Assembly (NCBI RefSeq): GCF_002797445.1
Contig: NZ_PGEP01000001.1
Location: forward strand, 1,984,501-2,048,500
From: Acidovorax sp. 69
GTDB lineage: Bacteria; Pseudomonadota; Gammaproteobacteria; Burkholderiales; Burkholderiaceae_C
Reading direction: 5' to 3'
DNA: 64,000 nt
The notes under the pieces were generated by a model, which saw only the letters and a list, made by a program, of their open reading frames with translations, did no database searches and had not been told where the DNA came from. Shown here piece by piece: positions 24,341 to 31,702 of this stretch (positions are counted from its first letter, which is position 1; each line of letters opens with the position of its first letter). Both the position numbers and the translations under genes were made by a program.

Positions 24341-24607
24341 GTGACGACCACGCACACCCTCCAACAAGTCCTGCAGCACCTGCACGCCGGGCGCTGGAAC
24401 GCGGCGCATGATCTGGTGCAGCACGACGGCTCCCTGCTCGCCGCCTGGCTGCACGGCATCCTGCATGTGCAAGAGGGCGACCTCGAAGACGCCGAGAACT
24501 GGTACGACCGAGCCGGCCGCCACTTTCGCAGCCGGGGCACGCTGGCCGAGGAGATCGCTGCGTTTGAGGCCGCACTGGCCTCATCTCCCTCACTTGACGT
24601 TGAATAA
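24341..24607 (+). CDS. Small hypothetical protein, 88 aa
   Basis: An 88-aa soluble acidic protein that starts with GTG at 24341 behind a GAAAGGAAC ribosome site. It looks like a single helical hairpin repeat (TLQQVLQHLHAGRWNAAHDLVQHDGSLLAAWLHGILHVQEGDLEDAENWYDRAGR), with the spacing of a TPR-like unit: helix, helix, then GDLEDAENWYDRAGRHF. There is no signal or membrane segment. It lies 76 bases after the MBL-fold gene and 12 bases before the DsbA-family gene, so the three may be one transcript. The function is unknown; a protein-interaction role is a guess from the helical pattern. Confidence 0.7.
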   Translation: MTTTHTLQQVLQHLHAGRWNAAHDLVQHDGSLLAAWLHGILHVQEGDLEDAENWYDRAGRHFRSRGTLAEEIAAFEAALASSPSLDVE

Positions 24608-24619
24608 AGACCCTGACGT

Positions 24620-25261
24620 ATGTCCACCACGCTGACTTATCTGTTTGACCCCTTGTGCGGCTGGTGCTATGCCGCCGCACCGGCACTGGCGCGCCTTCGG
24701 GCCACGCCGGGCGTGCATGTGGCGCTGGCGCCCACCGGCCTGTTCGCAGGTGCCGGTGCCCGGCCCATGGATGCCCAGTTCGCCGCGTATGCGTGGTCCA
24801 ACGACCAGCGCATCGAAAAGCTCACGGGCCAGCCATTCACCCAGGCCTATCGCGACCGCATTCTGGGCGCCGCGGAAGGCCGCTTTGACTCAGGCCCCGC
24901 CACGCTGGCACTCACCGCTGTGGCCGAGACAGAGGCAGAGCGCGAGCTGTATGTTTTGCATGCCCTGCAGCGCGCCCGTTATGTGGATGGCCGCGACACG
25001 GCCGACGCGCAGGTGCTGGCCGATGTGTTGACGGCCCTGGGCCTGGCCGATGCGGCTGCAAAGGTGCTCTCGCCCGATGCCGCATTGCGCGGCGCCATGG
25101 CCGAACGTGTTTCCAAAGCCCAGGCCACCATGCACACCGTGGGAGCGCGGGGCGTGCCGCAATTGGTGGTTACAGGGCAGGGCGGGGCGTTGCGTTTGAT
25201 AGGCGGCGACGCTCTGCTGGGGCCGCACGAGGGTTTGCTGGCGCAGGTTTTGGCAGGTTGA
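24620..25261 (+). CDS. DsbA-family (FrnE-like) thioredoxin-fold protein
   Basis: A 213-aa cytoplasmic thioredoxin-fold oxidoreductase of the DsbA/2-hydroxychromene isomerase clan. The redox motif Cys13-Gly-Trp-Cys16 lies in FDPLCGWCYAAAP, as in FrnE-like proteins; the helical insertion covers about residues 60-165, and the cis-Pro loop is GARGVPQLVV. No signal peptide. It probably acts in disulphide or thiol chemistry in the cytosol. It begins 12 bases after the small hypothetical gene. Confidence 0.85.
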   Translation: MSTTLTYLFDPLCGWCYAAAPALARLRATPGVHVALAPTGLFAGAGARPMDAQFAAYAWSNDQRIEKLTGQPFTQAYRDRILGAAEGRFDSGPATLALTAVAETEAERELYVLHALQRARYVDGRDTADAQVLADVLTALGLADAAAKVLSPDAALRGAMAERVSKAQATMHTVGARGVPQLVVTGQGGALRLIGGDALLGPHEGLLAQVLAG

Positions 25262-25355
25262 TGGAGACGGGCACGCGCAATGCGCGGAGCTGGTTTGCCC
25301 CATTTCCCTCACAGCGCTTTTTGCCGCCATCTCGACTCTATTCACCCACGCCCCA

Positions 25356-25380
25356 CCGTTCGGGCTGAGCCCGTCGAAGC
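25356..25380. repeat. REP-like element CGTTCGGGCTGAGCCCGTCGAAGC
   Basis: A single REP-like unit in the 225-base gap between the DsbA-family gene and the convergent LysR gene. The same unit recurs at 26543-26602 as an inverted pair and near 30421. Nothing else supportable is present in this gap. Confidence 0.6.
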
Positions 25381-25486
25381 CAGGGCCCGCTGGTGCAAAA
25401 ACCTTTGGCAAGCTCTGCACAAACGGTGCGGGTGCAGGCAGCCACGTCGGCCACCGCGCTCAACGCCACCACAGCGCTGAATGCCT

Positions 25487-26353
25487 TTAACCTGACAGCG
25501 TCCGCACCATCTGCTCATACATCGCATCCACCGCAGGCACGCGGTGTGACGCCTTGCTGCGCAGCACCGCCACGTTCATGGAGTCCAGCGCTGGCAGGTC
25601 AAACTCAGCGGGCAGGTTCTGCAAAATCTGCAAGTTGGCGGGCACGCTGCAGCGCGTGAGCACGGCCACGGCCAGGCCGCTTTCCACCGCTGCCAGCTGC
25701 CCCGCCAGACTGGAGCTGTGGTACACGATGCGGTAGCCGCGCCGCCGCGCCGCCAGTGCTTTCAGCGTGGCCGTGCGGGCCATGCTGGTGGCTTCGTACA
25801 CCGCCAGCGGCAGCGGGTCGCGCCGCCACACGTCAAACTGCGCCGCGCCCACCCACACCAGCGGTTCTTCAAACAAAAAGTGCCCCCGCTGCGGCTTGTC
25901 GCGCGACACCAGCGCCAAGTCCAGCTCGCCACGCACCACACGCGGGATGAGTGAGGTCGATTGCTCACACGTCAGCTCAATCTCCACCCCCTGGTACCGG
26001 TGCGAAAAGCTGCGCAGCACCGGCGTGAGGTAGGTGCTGGCGTAGTCGTCGGGCACGCCCAGTCGCACGCGCCCCGCCAGCTGCGGGCCAAACATTGCGG
26101 CCTGTGTTTCGGCCTGCAGCTCCAGCATGCGGCGCGCGTACGACAGCAGCTCTGCCCCGGCAGGCGTCACCTCCAGGTGGCGCGGGCCGCGCAGCAGCAC
26201 CGGGCGGCCCAGCGCGGTCTCCAGCTTCTTGATCTGCATGCTGACCGCTGATTGCGAGCGGTGCACCAGCGGCGCCGCGCCAGACAGCGAACCCGCATCC
26301 ACCACCGCCACCAAGGCACGCAGCCAGTCGATTTGAAAGTCGGGGTAGTTCAT
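25487..26353 (-). CDS. LysR family transcriptional regulator
   Basis: A 288-aa LysR regulator with an N-terminal helix-turn-helix (FQIDWLRALVAVVDAGSLSGAAPLVHRSQSAVSMQIKKLETALGR) and an effector domain containing VRLGVPDDYASTYLTPVLRSF, a form often seen in the branch of LysR proteins that begins with QIDWLRALVAVVD. ATG at 26353 is preferred to the TTG six bases upstream. It is divergent from the EamA-type exporter gene and separated from it by two palindromes and a REP pair, so it probably regulates that transporter. Confidence 0.9.
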   Translation of the reverse strand: MNYPDFQIDWLRALVAVVDAGSLSGAAPLVHRSQSAVSMQIKKLETALGRPVLLRGPRHLEVTPAGAELLSYARRMLELQAETQAAMFGPQLAGRVRLGVPDDYASTYLTPVLRSFSHRYQGVEIELTCEQSTSLIPRVVRGELDLALVSRDKPQRGHFLFEEPLVWVGAAQFDVWRRDPLPLAVYEATSMARTATLKALAARRRGYRIVYHSSSLAGQLAAVESGLAVAVLTRCSVPANLQILQNLPAEFDLPALDSMNVAVLRSKASHRVPAVDAMYEQMVRTLSG

Positions 26354-26373
26354 GGACAAGATGGAGTCTGCTT

Positions 26374-26405
26374 ATTCGATTAACGAATGATAGTTCTTCG
26401 AACTA
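26374..26405. promoter_or_regulatory. Two adjacent palindromes, probable LysR operator
   Basis: ATTCGATTAACGAAT (26374-26388) and TAGTTCTTCGAACTA (26391-26405) are each perfect inverted repeats and sit side by side just upstream of the LysR start. Two adjacent dyads are typical for LysR recognition and activation sites; they lie about 220 bases before the divergent transporter gene. Confidence 0.5.
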
Positions 26406-26542
26406 TGCGCTTTACGGCCTTAGAGCAAGCGCCGACCATCGGTGCCATGACCCATACGGCCTTTGCACCTCCATTGCTCTCCATGCTTTCAACGCTCGAA
26501 TCCACAGCCGCTATCGATTCGGCCTCTTTGAACTCGAAATAT

Positions 26543-26602
26543 CCGTTCGGTCTGAGCCTGTCGAAGCCTCGCGCAGCGCTTCGACAGGCTCAGCGTGAAC
26601 GG
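26543..26602. repeat. Paired REP-like elements in inverse orientation
   Basis: CCGTTCGGTCTGAGCCTG followed by TCGAAGC on the left, and GCTTCGACAGGCTCAGCGTG followed by AACGG on the right, form a near-perfect hairpin of about 24-base arms around an 11-base loop, a BIME-like arrangement. It ends about 20 bases before the transporter start and would place a stable stem in its 5' leader. Confidence 0.65.
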
Positions 26603-26622
26603 CTCCAGTGGATGGATGCCGA

Positions 26623-27576
26623 ATGAACACCGCCACCAATACCACGTTGGGCGATCCTGTCGTTGCCAGTGAGCGCAGCGGCCAGGGACTCATGATCTCT
26701 GGCGGCGTGCTGCTGGGCACCGTCGGCGTGTTTGTCGAAGAAGCGGGCCAGCACCCGCTCATCACCGTGTGGTTTCGCTGTGTGTTTGGCGCGATGGCGC
26801 TGCTGGCCTGGTGCCTGGCCACCGGGCGCGGGCGCGAGCTGCTGCTCCAAGGCCGCAGCCGCTGGGTGGCGTGCGCCACGGGCGTGCTGATGGTGGTGAA
26901 CTGGGCGCTGTTTTTTGCCGCCATACCGCGCACGTCCATCGCCGTGGCCACGGTGATTTTTCATGTGCAGCCCATCTGGGTCATCGTGTTTGGCGCGCTG
27001 TTTCTGCGCGAGGCGGTGTCGCGCAGCCAGTGGCTGGCCACGGTAGCCGCGCTGGGTGGGCTGGTGCTGACCACGGGCTTGCTCGACGGCACCGCAGCCA
27101 GCAGCAACACCGGCACAAGCATCGGCATCGGAAGCAGCTACATGGCCGGCGTGCTGATGTGCCTGGGTGGCTCGCTCTGCTATGCGGGTGTGACGCTGCT
27201 GGCCAACACGCAAAAATCCGTCAGCCCGTTTGCCATGGCGCTGTGGCAGTGCCTGGTAGGCGCCGTGGCGCTGGCCTGGGCACCGTTTGTGCTGGGCTGG
27301 CCACCGCTGGGCGCTGCGTGGGGCTGGCTGCTGGGCCTGGGTGTGCTGCACACCGGGCTGGCGTATGTGGTGCTGTTTGCTGGCATGTCGCGCCTGGGGT
27401 TGGGGCGCATCGCCGTGCTGCAGTTTGTGTACCCGCTCACCGCCGTGCTGGTGGACTGGGCCGTGTACGGCCGCACCCTGAGCCCTGTGCAATTGGCCGG
27501 TGTGGTGTTGATGGCCGCCGCGCTGTGGACGATTCGGCGGCCCGGCGCTTCACCAGTGGTGCCAGCGCGGGCTTGA
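26623..27576 (+). CDS. EamA/DMT-superfamily transporter
   Basis: A 317-aa inner-membrane protein of the drug/metabolite transporter superfamily with two EamA repeats of five membrane segments each, about ten in total. The first repeat covers residues 20-150 (ISGGVLLGTVGVFVEE ... AVATVIFHVQPIWVIVFGALFLREAVS), the second about 170-305 (YMAGVLMCLGGSLCYAGVTLLA ... GLGRIAVLQFVYPLTAVLVDWAVYGRTLSPVQLAGVVLMAAAL). The export substrate is unknown. ATG at 26623 is preferred over the in-frame GTG at 26608. A REP hairpin lies immediately upstream. Probably controlled by the divergent LysR protein. Confidence 0.9.
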   Translation: MNTATNTTLGDPVVASERSGQGLMISGGVLLGTVGVFVEEAGQHPLITVWFRCVFGAMALLAWCLATGRGRELLLQGRSRWVACATGVLMVVNWALFFAAIPRTSIAVATVIFHVQPIWVIVFGALFLREAVSRSQWLATVAALGGLVLTTGLLDGTAASSNTGTSIGIGSSYMAGVLMCLGGSLCYAGVTLLANTQKSVSPFAMALWQCLVGAVALAWAPFVLGWPPLGAAWGWLLGLGVLHTGLAYVVLFAGMSRLGLGRIAVLQFVYPLTAVLVDWAVYGRTLSPVQLAGVVLMAAALWTIRRPGASPVVPARA

Positions 27577-27615
27577 GCGCTTGGGTTGAGTTGCTTTGAC
27601 CGCTTTGACTTCGGC

Positions 27616-28611
27616 CTAAGGCACCACCGCCAGCCGCACCACCACGGGCCGGTGGTCAGACCCCAGATCAGGCCCGATGCGCGAGCCCGCCACCTGCCAG
27701 CCCGGCGACGCCAACACATGGTCCAGCGGCAACACCGACAACCAACCCCACGCTTTGGGCCAACTGGGCGCAACGCTGTTGGCGCGGCGCATGTGCGCTT
27801 CTACCGCGAACAAGCCGCGTGCCCACGGGGTGATGTTCAAGTCGCCCGCCATCACGCCCAGGTCGCCCGTTTGCTGAATGTGCAGGGCTTCTTGCATCAG
27901 TGCGCGGTCGCGCGCCTGCGCAAACGCCGCATTCAGCGGCGGCATGGGGTGCAGCGCGGCCAATTGCACGGTTTTGCCCTGCCACGCCAGCGTGGCGCGC
28001 AGCCGCAGGGTGTCGAGGTCGTTGTGCGGCTGCAGCGTTTCGGTGCGGGTCAGCGCGTGGCGCGACAGCACCGCCAGGCCAAACGGGTCGGGCTGCGGCA
28101 CCAGCAGCCGGTGTGGGTAGCGGGCCGCAATTTCGGGGTGGCTTTCCAGCGCGTTTTGCGCCCGCTGGGTGAACTCTTGCAGCATCACCACATCGGGCGC
28201 ATCGGCCGATGCAAGCCACTGCAAAAGCGCTGTGAAATCGGTGGTTGCCAGGTTCATGTTGGCCGTGCCCACGGTCAACACCGGGGTGTCATCAGCCGGT
28301 TGGGTTGCGCGTTGCAAAGTGCCCGCCTGCCATGCGAAGCAACCCCCCAGCGCCACCGCCGCGATCAGCAGCCGCCACCCGCTGCGCTGCCCGCGCAGCA
28401 GCACCAGTGCACCCAGTGCCAACACGCCGACTGCGGCATAAGCCCATTGCCAATGGGCTGCCAGTTCCACCAGCCACTGCAGCCGGGGCCAAGCCTGCGC
28501 AGGCAGCAGGCGCGACATCGGCGCCGTCAGCGCACCTAGCGTGCACAGCCACACCAGCCATTGGCATCGCGCACTGATAAAACGAGAGAGGTTGAAACGT
28601 TGTTCTGGCAT
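27616..28611 (-). CDS. Membrane-anchored endonuclease/exonuclease/phosphatase (EEP) family protein
   Basis: A 331-aa protein with two or three N-terminal membrane segments (about residues 14-35, 55-71 and 79-97) and a C-terminal EEP hydrolase domain. Catalytic landmarks are the Asn in GTANMNLATTD, Glu in VVMLQEF, AGDLNITPW (Asp and Asn), and GSDHRPVVV at the end, preceded by LPLDHVLAS. The active site is therefore complete, with metal-dependent phosphodiesterase activity expected; the active domain follows the last membrane segment and by topology may be periplasmic. Convergent with the transporter gene. The real substrate is not known. Confidence 0.87.
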   Translation of the reverse strand: MPEQRFNLSRFISARCQWLVWLCTLGALTAPMSRLLPAQAWPRLQWLVELAAHWQWAYAAVGVLALGALVLLRGQRSGWRLLIAAVALGGCFAWQAGTLQRATQPADDTPVLTVGTANMNLATTDFTALLQWLASADAPDVVMLQEFTQRAQNALESHPEIAARYPHRLLVPQPDPFGLAVLSRHALTRTETLQPHNDLDTLRLRATLAWQGKTVQLAALHPMPPLNAAFAQARDRALMQEALHIQQTGDLGVMAGDLNITPWARGLFAVEAHMRRANSVAPSWPKAWGWLSVLPLDHVLASPGWQVAGSRIGPDLGSDHRPVVVRLAVVP

Positions 28612-28736
28612 GGCGAGAAGAAAGTGGCCGCCAGCGCATTCTGCGCGAGGCGCGTGTCGCCCCCCGCTGTCGATGCGTCTAGCAAAAACCGGGGCTCAAA
28701 CCAAGCCCCGGTTCGTGCGTTGGCTCATGCGTTGGT

Positions 28737-29819
28737 TCAGGTGTTGAACACCATCGCTTGGTGCGCGCCCACCCCCGCCAGCACGCCCTCGGCCGATGCC
28801 AGGGTGGCGTTGTGCCGCGCCAATGACAAATCGCCCGCCGCGTACACGCCCGGCACGGTGGTCATCTTGTTGGCATCCACGCGTATCACGGGGCCCGTCA
28901 TTCCATCGTCCAACGCGCAGCCCAATTGCTCGGCCAGCGGGCTGGCGGGGCGGGTGACAGGGGCTATGTACAGCGCATCCACCGGCACGGTGCGGTCAAC
29001 TCCCGCACCGTTGCTGGCGCCCTCTGCCACGCGGATGAGCTGCAGCGTGGTGCCAGCGCCTTCTAGCGCCGCAATGCGCGCAGGCTCAATGGCAATGCCC
29101 AGCGCCAGCAGCCGCGTGCGTTCGCTGTCTTCCAGCGTGGTTTCGCCATTCAAGAAGAGGGTGGTGGGGCCCCAGTCTGCAATCAGCTGCGCGTGCATGC
29201 CCGATTGCGGCGAGTGGTACAGCACGCCCAGCCGCTGGCCCGCAAATTCATAGCCGTGGCAATACGGGCAGTGCAGCACGCTGGCGCCCCAGCGCTCGCG
29301 CAGGCCTGCAATCTGCGGCAATTCATCGGCCACGCCAAACGCCAGCACCAGCTTTTTCGCGGTCAGTCGCGATCCGTCTTGCAACACCACGTCAAAGCCG
29401 CCATGCGCGTTGGCGGGTGTGGCTGCGCCTTGCGCTGCGGCCTCTTCATCGTTTCGGCCGGTGCGGCTGGGGGCGCTGGGGGCGCTGGGCGTGCTGTGTA
29501 GTGCCGTGGCAGACACCACCGTGCCCTGCACCAGCATCACCGTGGGGTAAGCCAACAGCTTGGCGCGCGCCTGCTCAATCATCGCCAGCGGCGGCTCGCC
29601 GTCTTGCCCAAAAAAGCCGTGCGATGCGGCTGCAAAACGGTTGCGCGGCGCGCCTGCATCCACCACGCACACGCGCCGCCGCGCCCGCGCCAGTTGCATC
29701 GCGGCCGACAGGCCCGCAAAGCTGCCGCCAATCACGATGGCGTCATACGCTGTCGCTGTCGCTGTCGCTGTCGCTGTCGTTGTCGTTGTTGGTGGGGTCG
29801 CTGGTGTTGTCGTCGTCAT
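28737..29819 (-). CDS. NAD(P)/FAD-dependent oxidoreductase, thioredoxin-reductase-like
   Basis: A 360-aa flavoprotein. The FAD-binding motif VIGGSFAGLSAAMQLARARRRVCVVDAG begins at about residue 29; the redox pair is in HCPYCHGYEF, and the C-terminal FAD segment is TTVPGVYAAGDLS. It most resembles the low-molecular-weight thioredoxin reductase-like branch that often pairs with Rrf2 regulators. The first 24 residues are a Thr/Ala/Pro tail encoded partly by a hexanucleotide repeat (TATATATA), and a Ser/Pro-rich insertion lies near residues 105-135. The start overlaps the 3' end of the Rrf2 gene by 77 bases, so translation is probably coupled. Confidence 0.85.
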   Translation of the reverse strand: MTTTTPATPPTTTTTATATATATAYDAIVIGGSFAGLSAAMQLARARRRVCVVDAGAPRNRFAAASHGFFGQDGEPPLAMIEQARAKLLAYPTVMLVQGTVVSATALHSTPSAPSAPSRTGRNDEEAAAQGAATPANAHGGFDVVLQDGSRLTAKKLVLAFGVADELPQIAGLRERWGASVLHCPYCHGYEFAGQRLGVLYHSPQSGMHAQLIADWGPTTLFLNGETTLEDSERTRLLALGIAIEPARIAALEGAGTTLQLIRVAEGASNGAGVDRTVPVDALYIAPVTRPASPLAEQLGCALDDGMTGPVIRVDANKMTTVPGVYAAGDLSLARHNATLASAEGVLAGVGAHQAMVFNT

Positions 29820-30270
29820 GAGAAATCTCCTGGTGCGAGTGGCTCCCGGCCACCATGCGTTGATGAAATTCGGCTGAAAGTTGCGCCAGCGTTACCTCGC
29901 CCAGGCGCGCCAGCAGCACATCCTCGGCGGCTTGGTAAGCGTCGGTCAGCGCGCGGTTAACTGCCTGCTCGACGATGCAGCCCGGGCTCTCCACCCGGTT
30001 CCCCACCGCCAGCAGCGTGGGCGCGCCCAGCGCCTCGTGGATGTCGCGCAGCGTGATGTCTGCCAGCGGGCACGACAGCACCCACCCGCCGCCATGCCCC
30101 TTGGCAGAGGTGACAAACCCCGCATACCGCAGCCCCGCCATCAGGCGGCGGACCACGACCGGGTTGGTCTGCATGGCCTGCGCCAGCGATTCAGATGTGG
30201 CGGGGCCATCCATCTCTGCCATGTGCAGCAGTGCGTGGAGGACGTTGGAAAGGCGGCTATCTCTTTTCAT
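29743..30270 (-). CDS. Rrf2 family transcriptional regulator with acidic repeat tail
   Basis: A 175-aa Rrf2-family regulator. The winged helix (about residues 1-75: MKRDSRLSNVLHALLHMAEM, SESLAQAMQTNPVVVRRLMAGLRYAGFVTSAKGHGGGW) and the following linker are typical, but there is a single Cys (SPGCIVEQAV), not the three that bind Fe-S in NsrR/IscR, so it is of the YwnA-like type without a cluster. After the normal end comes a low-complexity acidic tail (DNDSDSDSDSDS) encoded by the microsatellite, inside the next gene. ATG at 30270 is chosen over an upstream frame start. A GCAAC/GTTGC inverted repeat immediately before the start suggests autoregulation. Confidence 0.88.
   Translation of the reverse strand: MKRDSRLSNVLHALLHMAEMDGPATSESLAQAMQTNPVVVRRLMAGLRYAGFVTSAKGHGGGWVLSCPLADITLRDIHEALGAPTLLAVGNRVESPGCIVEQAVNRALTDAYQAAEDVLLARLGEVTLAQLSAEFHQRMVAGSHSHQEISHDDDNTSDPTNNDNDSDSDSDSDSV
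29749..29790. repeat. Hexanucleotide microsatellite (GCTGTC)n in overlapping genes
   Basis: Five perfect GCTGTC units (29749-29778) followed by GTTGTC and GTTGTT. It lies where the Rrf2 gene's 3' end overlaps the oxidoreductase gene's 5' end, and codes for (Ser-Asp)n in one frame and (Thr-Ala)n in the other. Because the unit is 6 bases, loss or gain of units keeps both frames. Confidence 0.9.
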
Positions 30271-30287
30271 GCAACATTCAAAGTTGC
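30271..30287. promoter_or_regulatory. GCAAC-N7-GTTGC inverted repeat at the Rrf2 start
   Basis: GCAACATTCAAAGTTGC directly precedes the Rrf2 start codon. A symmetric 17-base site at this place is a good candidate for the regulator's own operator, controlling itself and the overlapping oxidoreductase gene. Confidence 0.5.
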
Positions 30288-30340
30288 TTGATATTGGCAT
30301 GGGCGGAAAACCTCAGACTAGCACCGGAATACTCGTGATT

Positions 30341-30380
30341 TGATAGCTGTTAGCGCTTATCAGATAAGCACTGGAGGCCA
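30341..30380. repeat. Dispersed TAGCGCTT-type element, copy 5
   Basis: TGATAGCTGTTAGCGCTTATCAGATAAGCACTGGAGGCC, both arms recognisable, in the gene-poor region upstream of the Rrf2 gene. It is followed at about 30421 by another REP-like unit. Confidence 0.65.
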
Positions 30381-30420
30381 GTTTGGCTTGATTTTGGGTG
30401 CAGGTTGGGCTTCACCACCA

Positions 30421-30447
30421 CCCGTTCGGGCTGAGTTTGTCGAAGCG
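30421..30447. repeat. REP-like element, third location
   Basis: CCCGTTCGGGCTGAGTTTG then TCGAAGCG, a slightly diverged single unit of the REP-like sequence seen at 25356 and 26543. The bases from here to about 30590 carry no gene that I can support. Confidence 0.55.
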
Positions 30448-30589
30448 CTGCGCCAGCCCGGCAAGCTCTTCTCAACAAGCTCATCCCGAAGCGCCGTACA
30501 GCAACAGTGGGTGCAGACGGCTAAGGCTGGTCTGTACGAATCCCGTTTGACCATGCCATCAAGGGTCCTGAGCTAAGCGGTTGCCCAGG

Positions 30590-31144
30590 CCGCAGGCTGT
30601 CGGCCTCGATCGCATCACCCACATTTCCGCAGGTGCCTCATACCGCGTGCACCAGGCACGAGTCAGCATCCACTCCAATGTGGGCCTTCATACCGAAGTA
30701 CCACTGGTTGCCCTTCTTGCTTTGGTGCATCTCGGGGTCACACTCGCCGCTTTGGTTCTTGGTTGAAGCGGGCGCAGCAATCAGCGCGGCATCCACCACC
30801 GTACCTGCTTTGAGCTGCAGCCCCCTGGCTTTCAGCGGGCCATTGACCATGGCCAGGATCTGATTGGCCAGTTTGTGGCGCTCCAGCAAGTGCCTAAAGC
30901 CCAGAATGCTCGATTCACTGGGAATGTGCTCGTCCTAGTGCGACAGGCCTGCAAAGTCACGAAATACGGGCACATCGTGCAGGACTTGTTGCGTGGCTGG
31001 ATCGCTGAGCTTGAACCACTGCTGCATGAAGTGGATGCGCAGCGGGATATGCACTGCAAAAAGTTGTTGACCCCGGCGTCCACTCTCGGGTGCTTAGGGC
31101 TCAATGAGCGAGACCAGTTCAGGCCAGGGAGACATCAATTCCAT
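30590..31144 (-). pseudogene. IS5-family transposase remnant
   Basis: A decayed DDE transposase of the IS5 group. Reading the minus strand from ATG at 31144 in one frame gives MELMSPWPELVSLIEP, a stop, then LRIHFMQQWFKLSDPATQQ with DVPVFRDFAGLSH, a second stop, and DEHIPSESSILGFRHLLE with NGPLKARGLQLKAGTVVDAALIAAPASTKN and GNQWYFGMKAHIGVDADSCLVHAV, a third stop, then GTCGNVGDAIEAD before similarity fades. Three nonsense codons in an otherwise aligned frame, and loss of the C-terminal third with its catalytic Glu, show that it is inactive. No inverted terminal repeats were found. It marks the left edge of the pilus region and may have been involved in its arrival. Confidence 0.82.
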
Positions 31145-31702
31145 GGCGTCGAGAAATTCGCACTTCCGGGTGCGCTCGGCTGTGTTGTCTAGGCCCAGCG
31201 GCTTTGTTTCATGCGCTTATTTTTTGGGCTTCAGGCTTGCTCAATCACATCACTCGGGGATTCGTGCAGAGGCTTCTAGAGCTGTCGCCGTTGCCGGTCG
31301 TCGCCAACACCAATTCGGTCGTTTCGATTTTTACAAGGGTAAACCCTTGTTTATTTTTGATAGTAAAAATGTATTGAATTTATTTTTCAATTGTTTATTG
31401 TTGTTTTTGTTGTGTCTCTAATACATACGCACTATGGCTAGCAAGCCCCGCTTGCGCGATGCTTGGACACTTTTCTGCGAGGACAGTGATACGGGGCCGC
31501 ATAGCAGAATGATCGTTGATTTTATTAAGAAAATCGGCATTCTGAAATCCATGTGGTATCGCGAAATACACCCGTTCCAACGGATCGGAAGCAGGGTCCA
31601 AAAACGCGTTGCAGTTCATTTGTTGACGCCAGTTTTAAGTTGTTTACATTCGTTACATTCATTAGTCTTGGCGCTCAACCTTATTTAACGCTTGAGGAAA
31701 TC
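31145..31702. other. AT-rich non-coding region before the pilus operon
   Basis: About 560 bases without a supportable gene. The stretch 31320-31430 is clearly more AT-rich than the rest of the window and probably holds the promoter of the pilus operon; an 18-base palindrome lies in it. I could not place a convincing sigma-70 or sigma-54 promoter. Short open frames here (for example 31104-31421 and 31434-31688) lack ribosome sites and family resemblance. Confidence 0.6.
31333..31350. promoter_or_regulatory. Palindrome ACAAGGGT-AA-ACCCTTGT
   Basis: A perfect inverted repeat with 8-base arms, 353 bases before the first pilin gene, followed by a T-rich run. It may be a regulator-binding site for the pilus operon, or a weak terminator for transcription entering from the left. 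Confidence 0.45.

Noticed and set aside
29749..29790. Short tandem repeat considered as a CRISPR or integron-like array
   Set aside because: The unit is only 6 bases, without spacers; it is a microsatellite inside coding sequence.
31104..31688. Two short plus-strand ORFs before the first pilin
   Set aside because: They overlap the transposase remnant or the AT-rich promoter region, have no ribosome site, and the translations resemble no protein.
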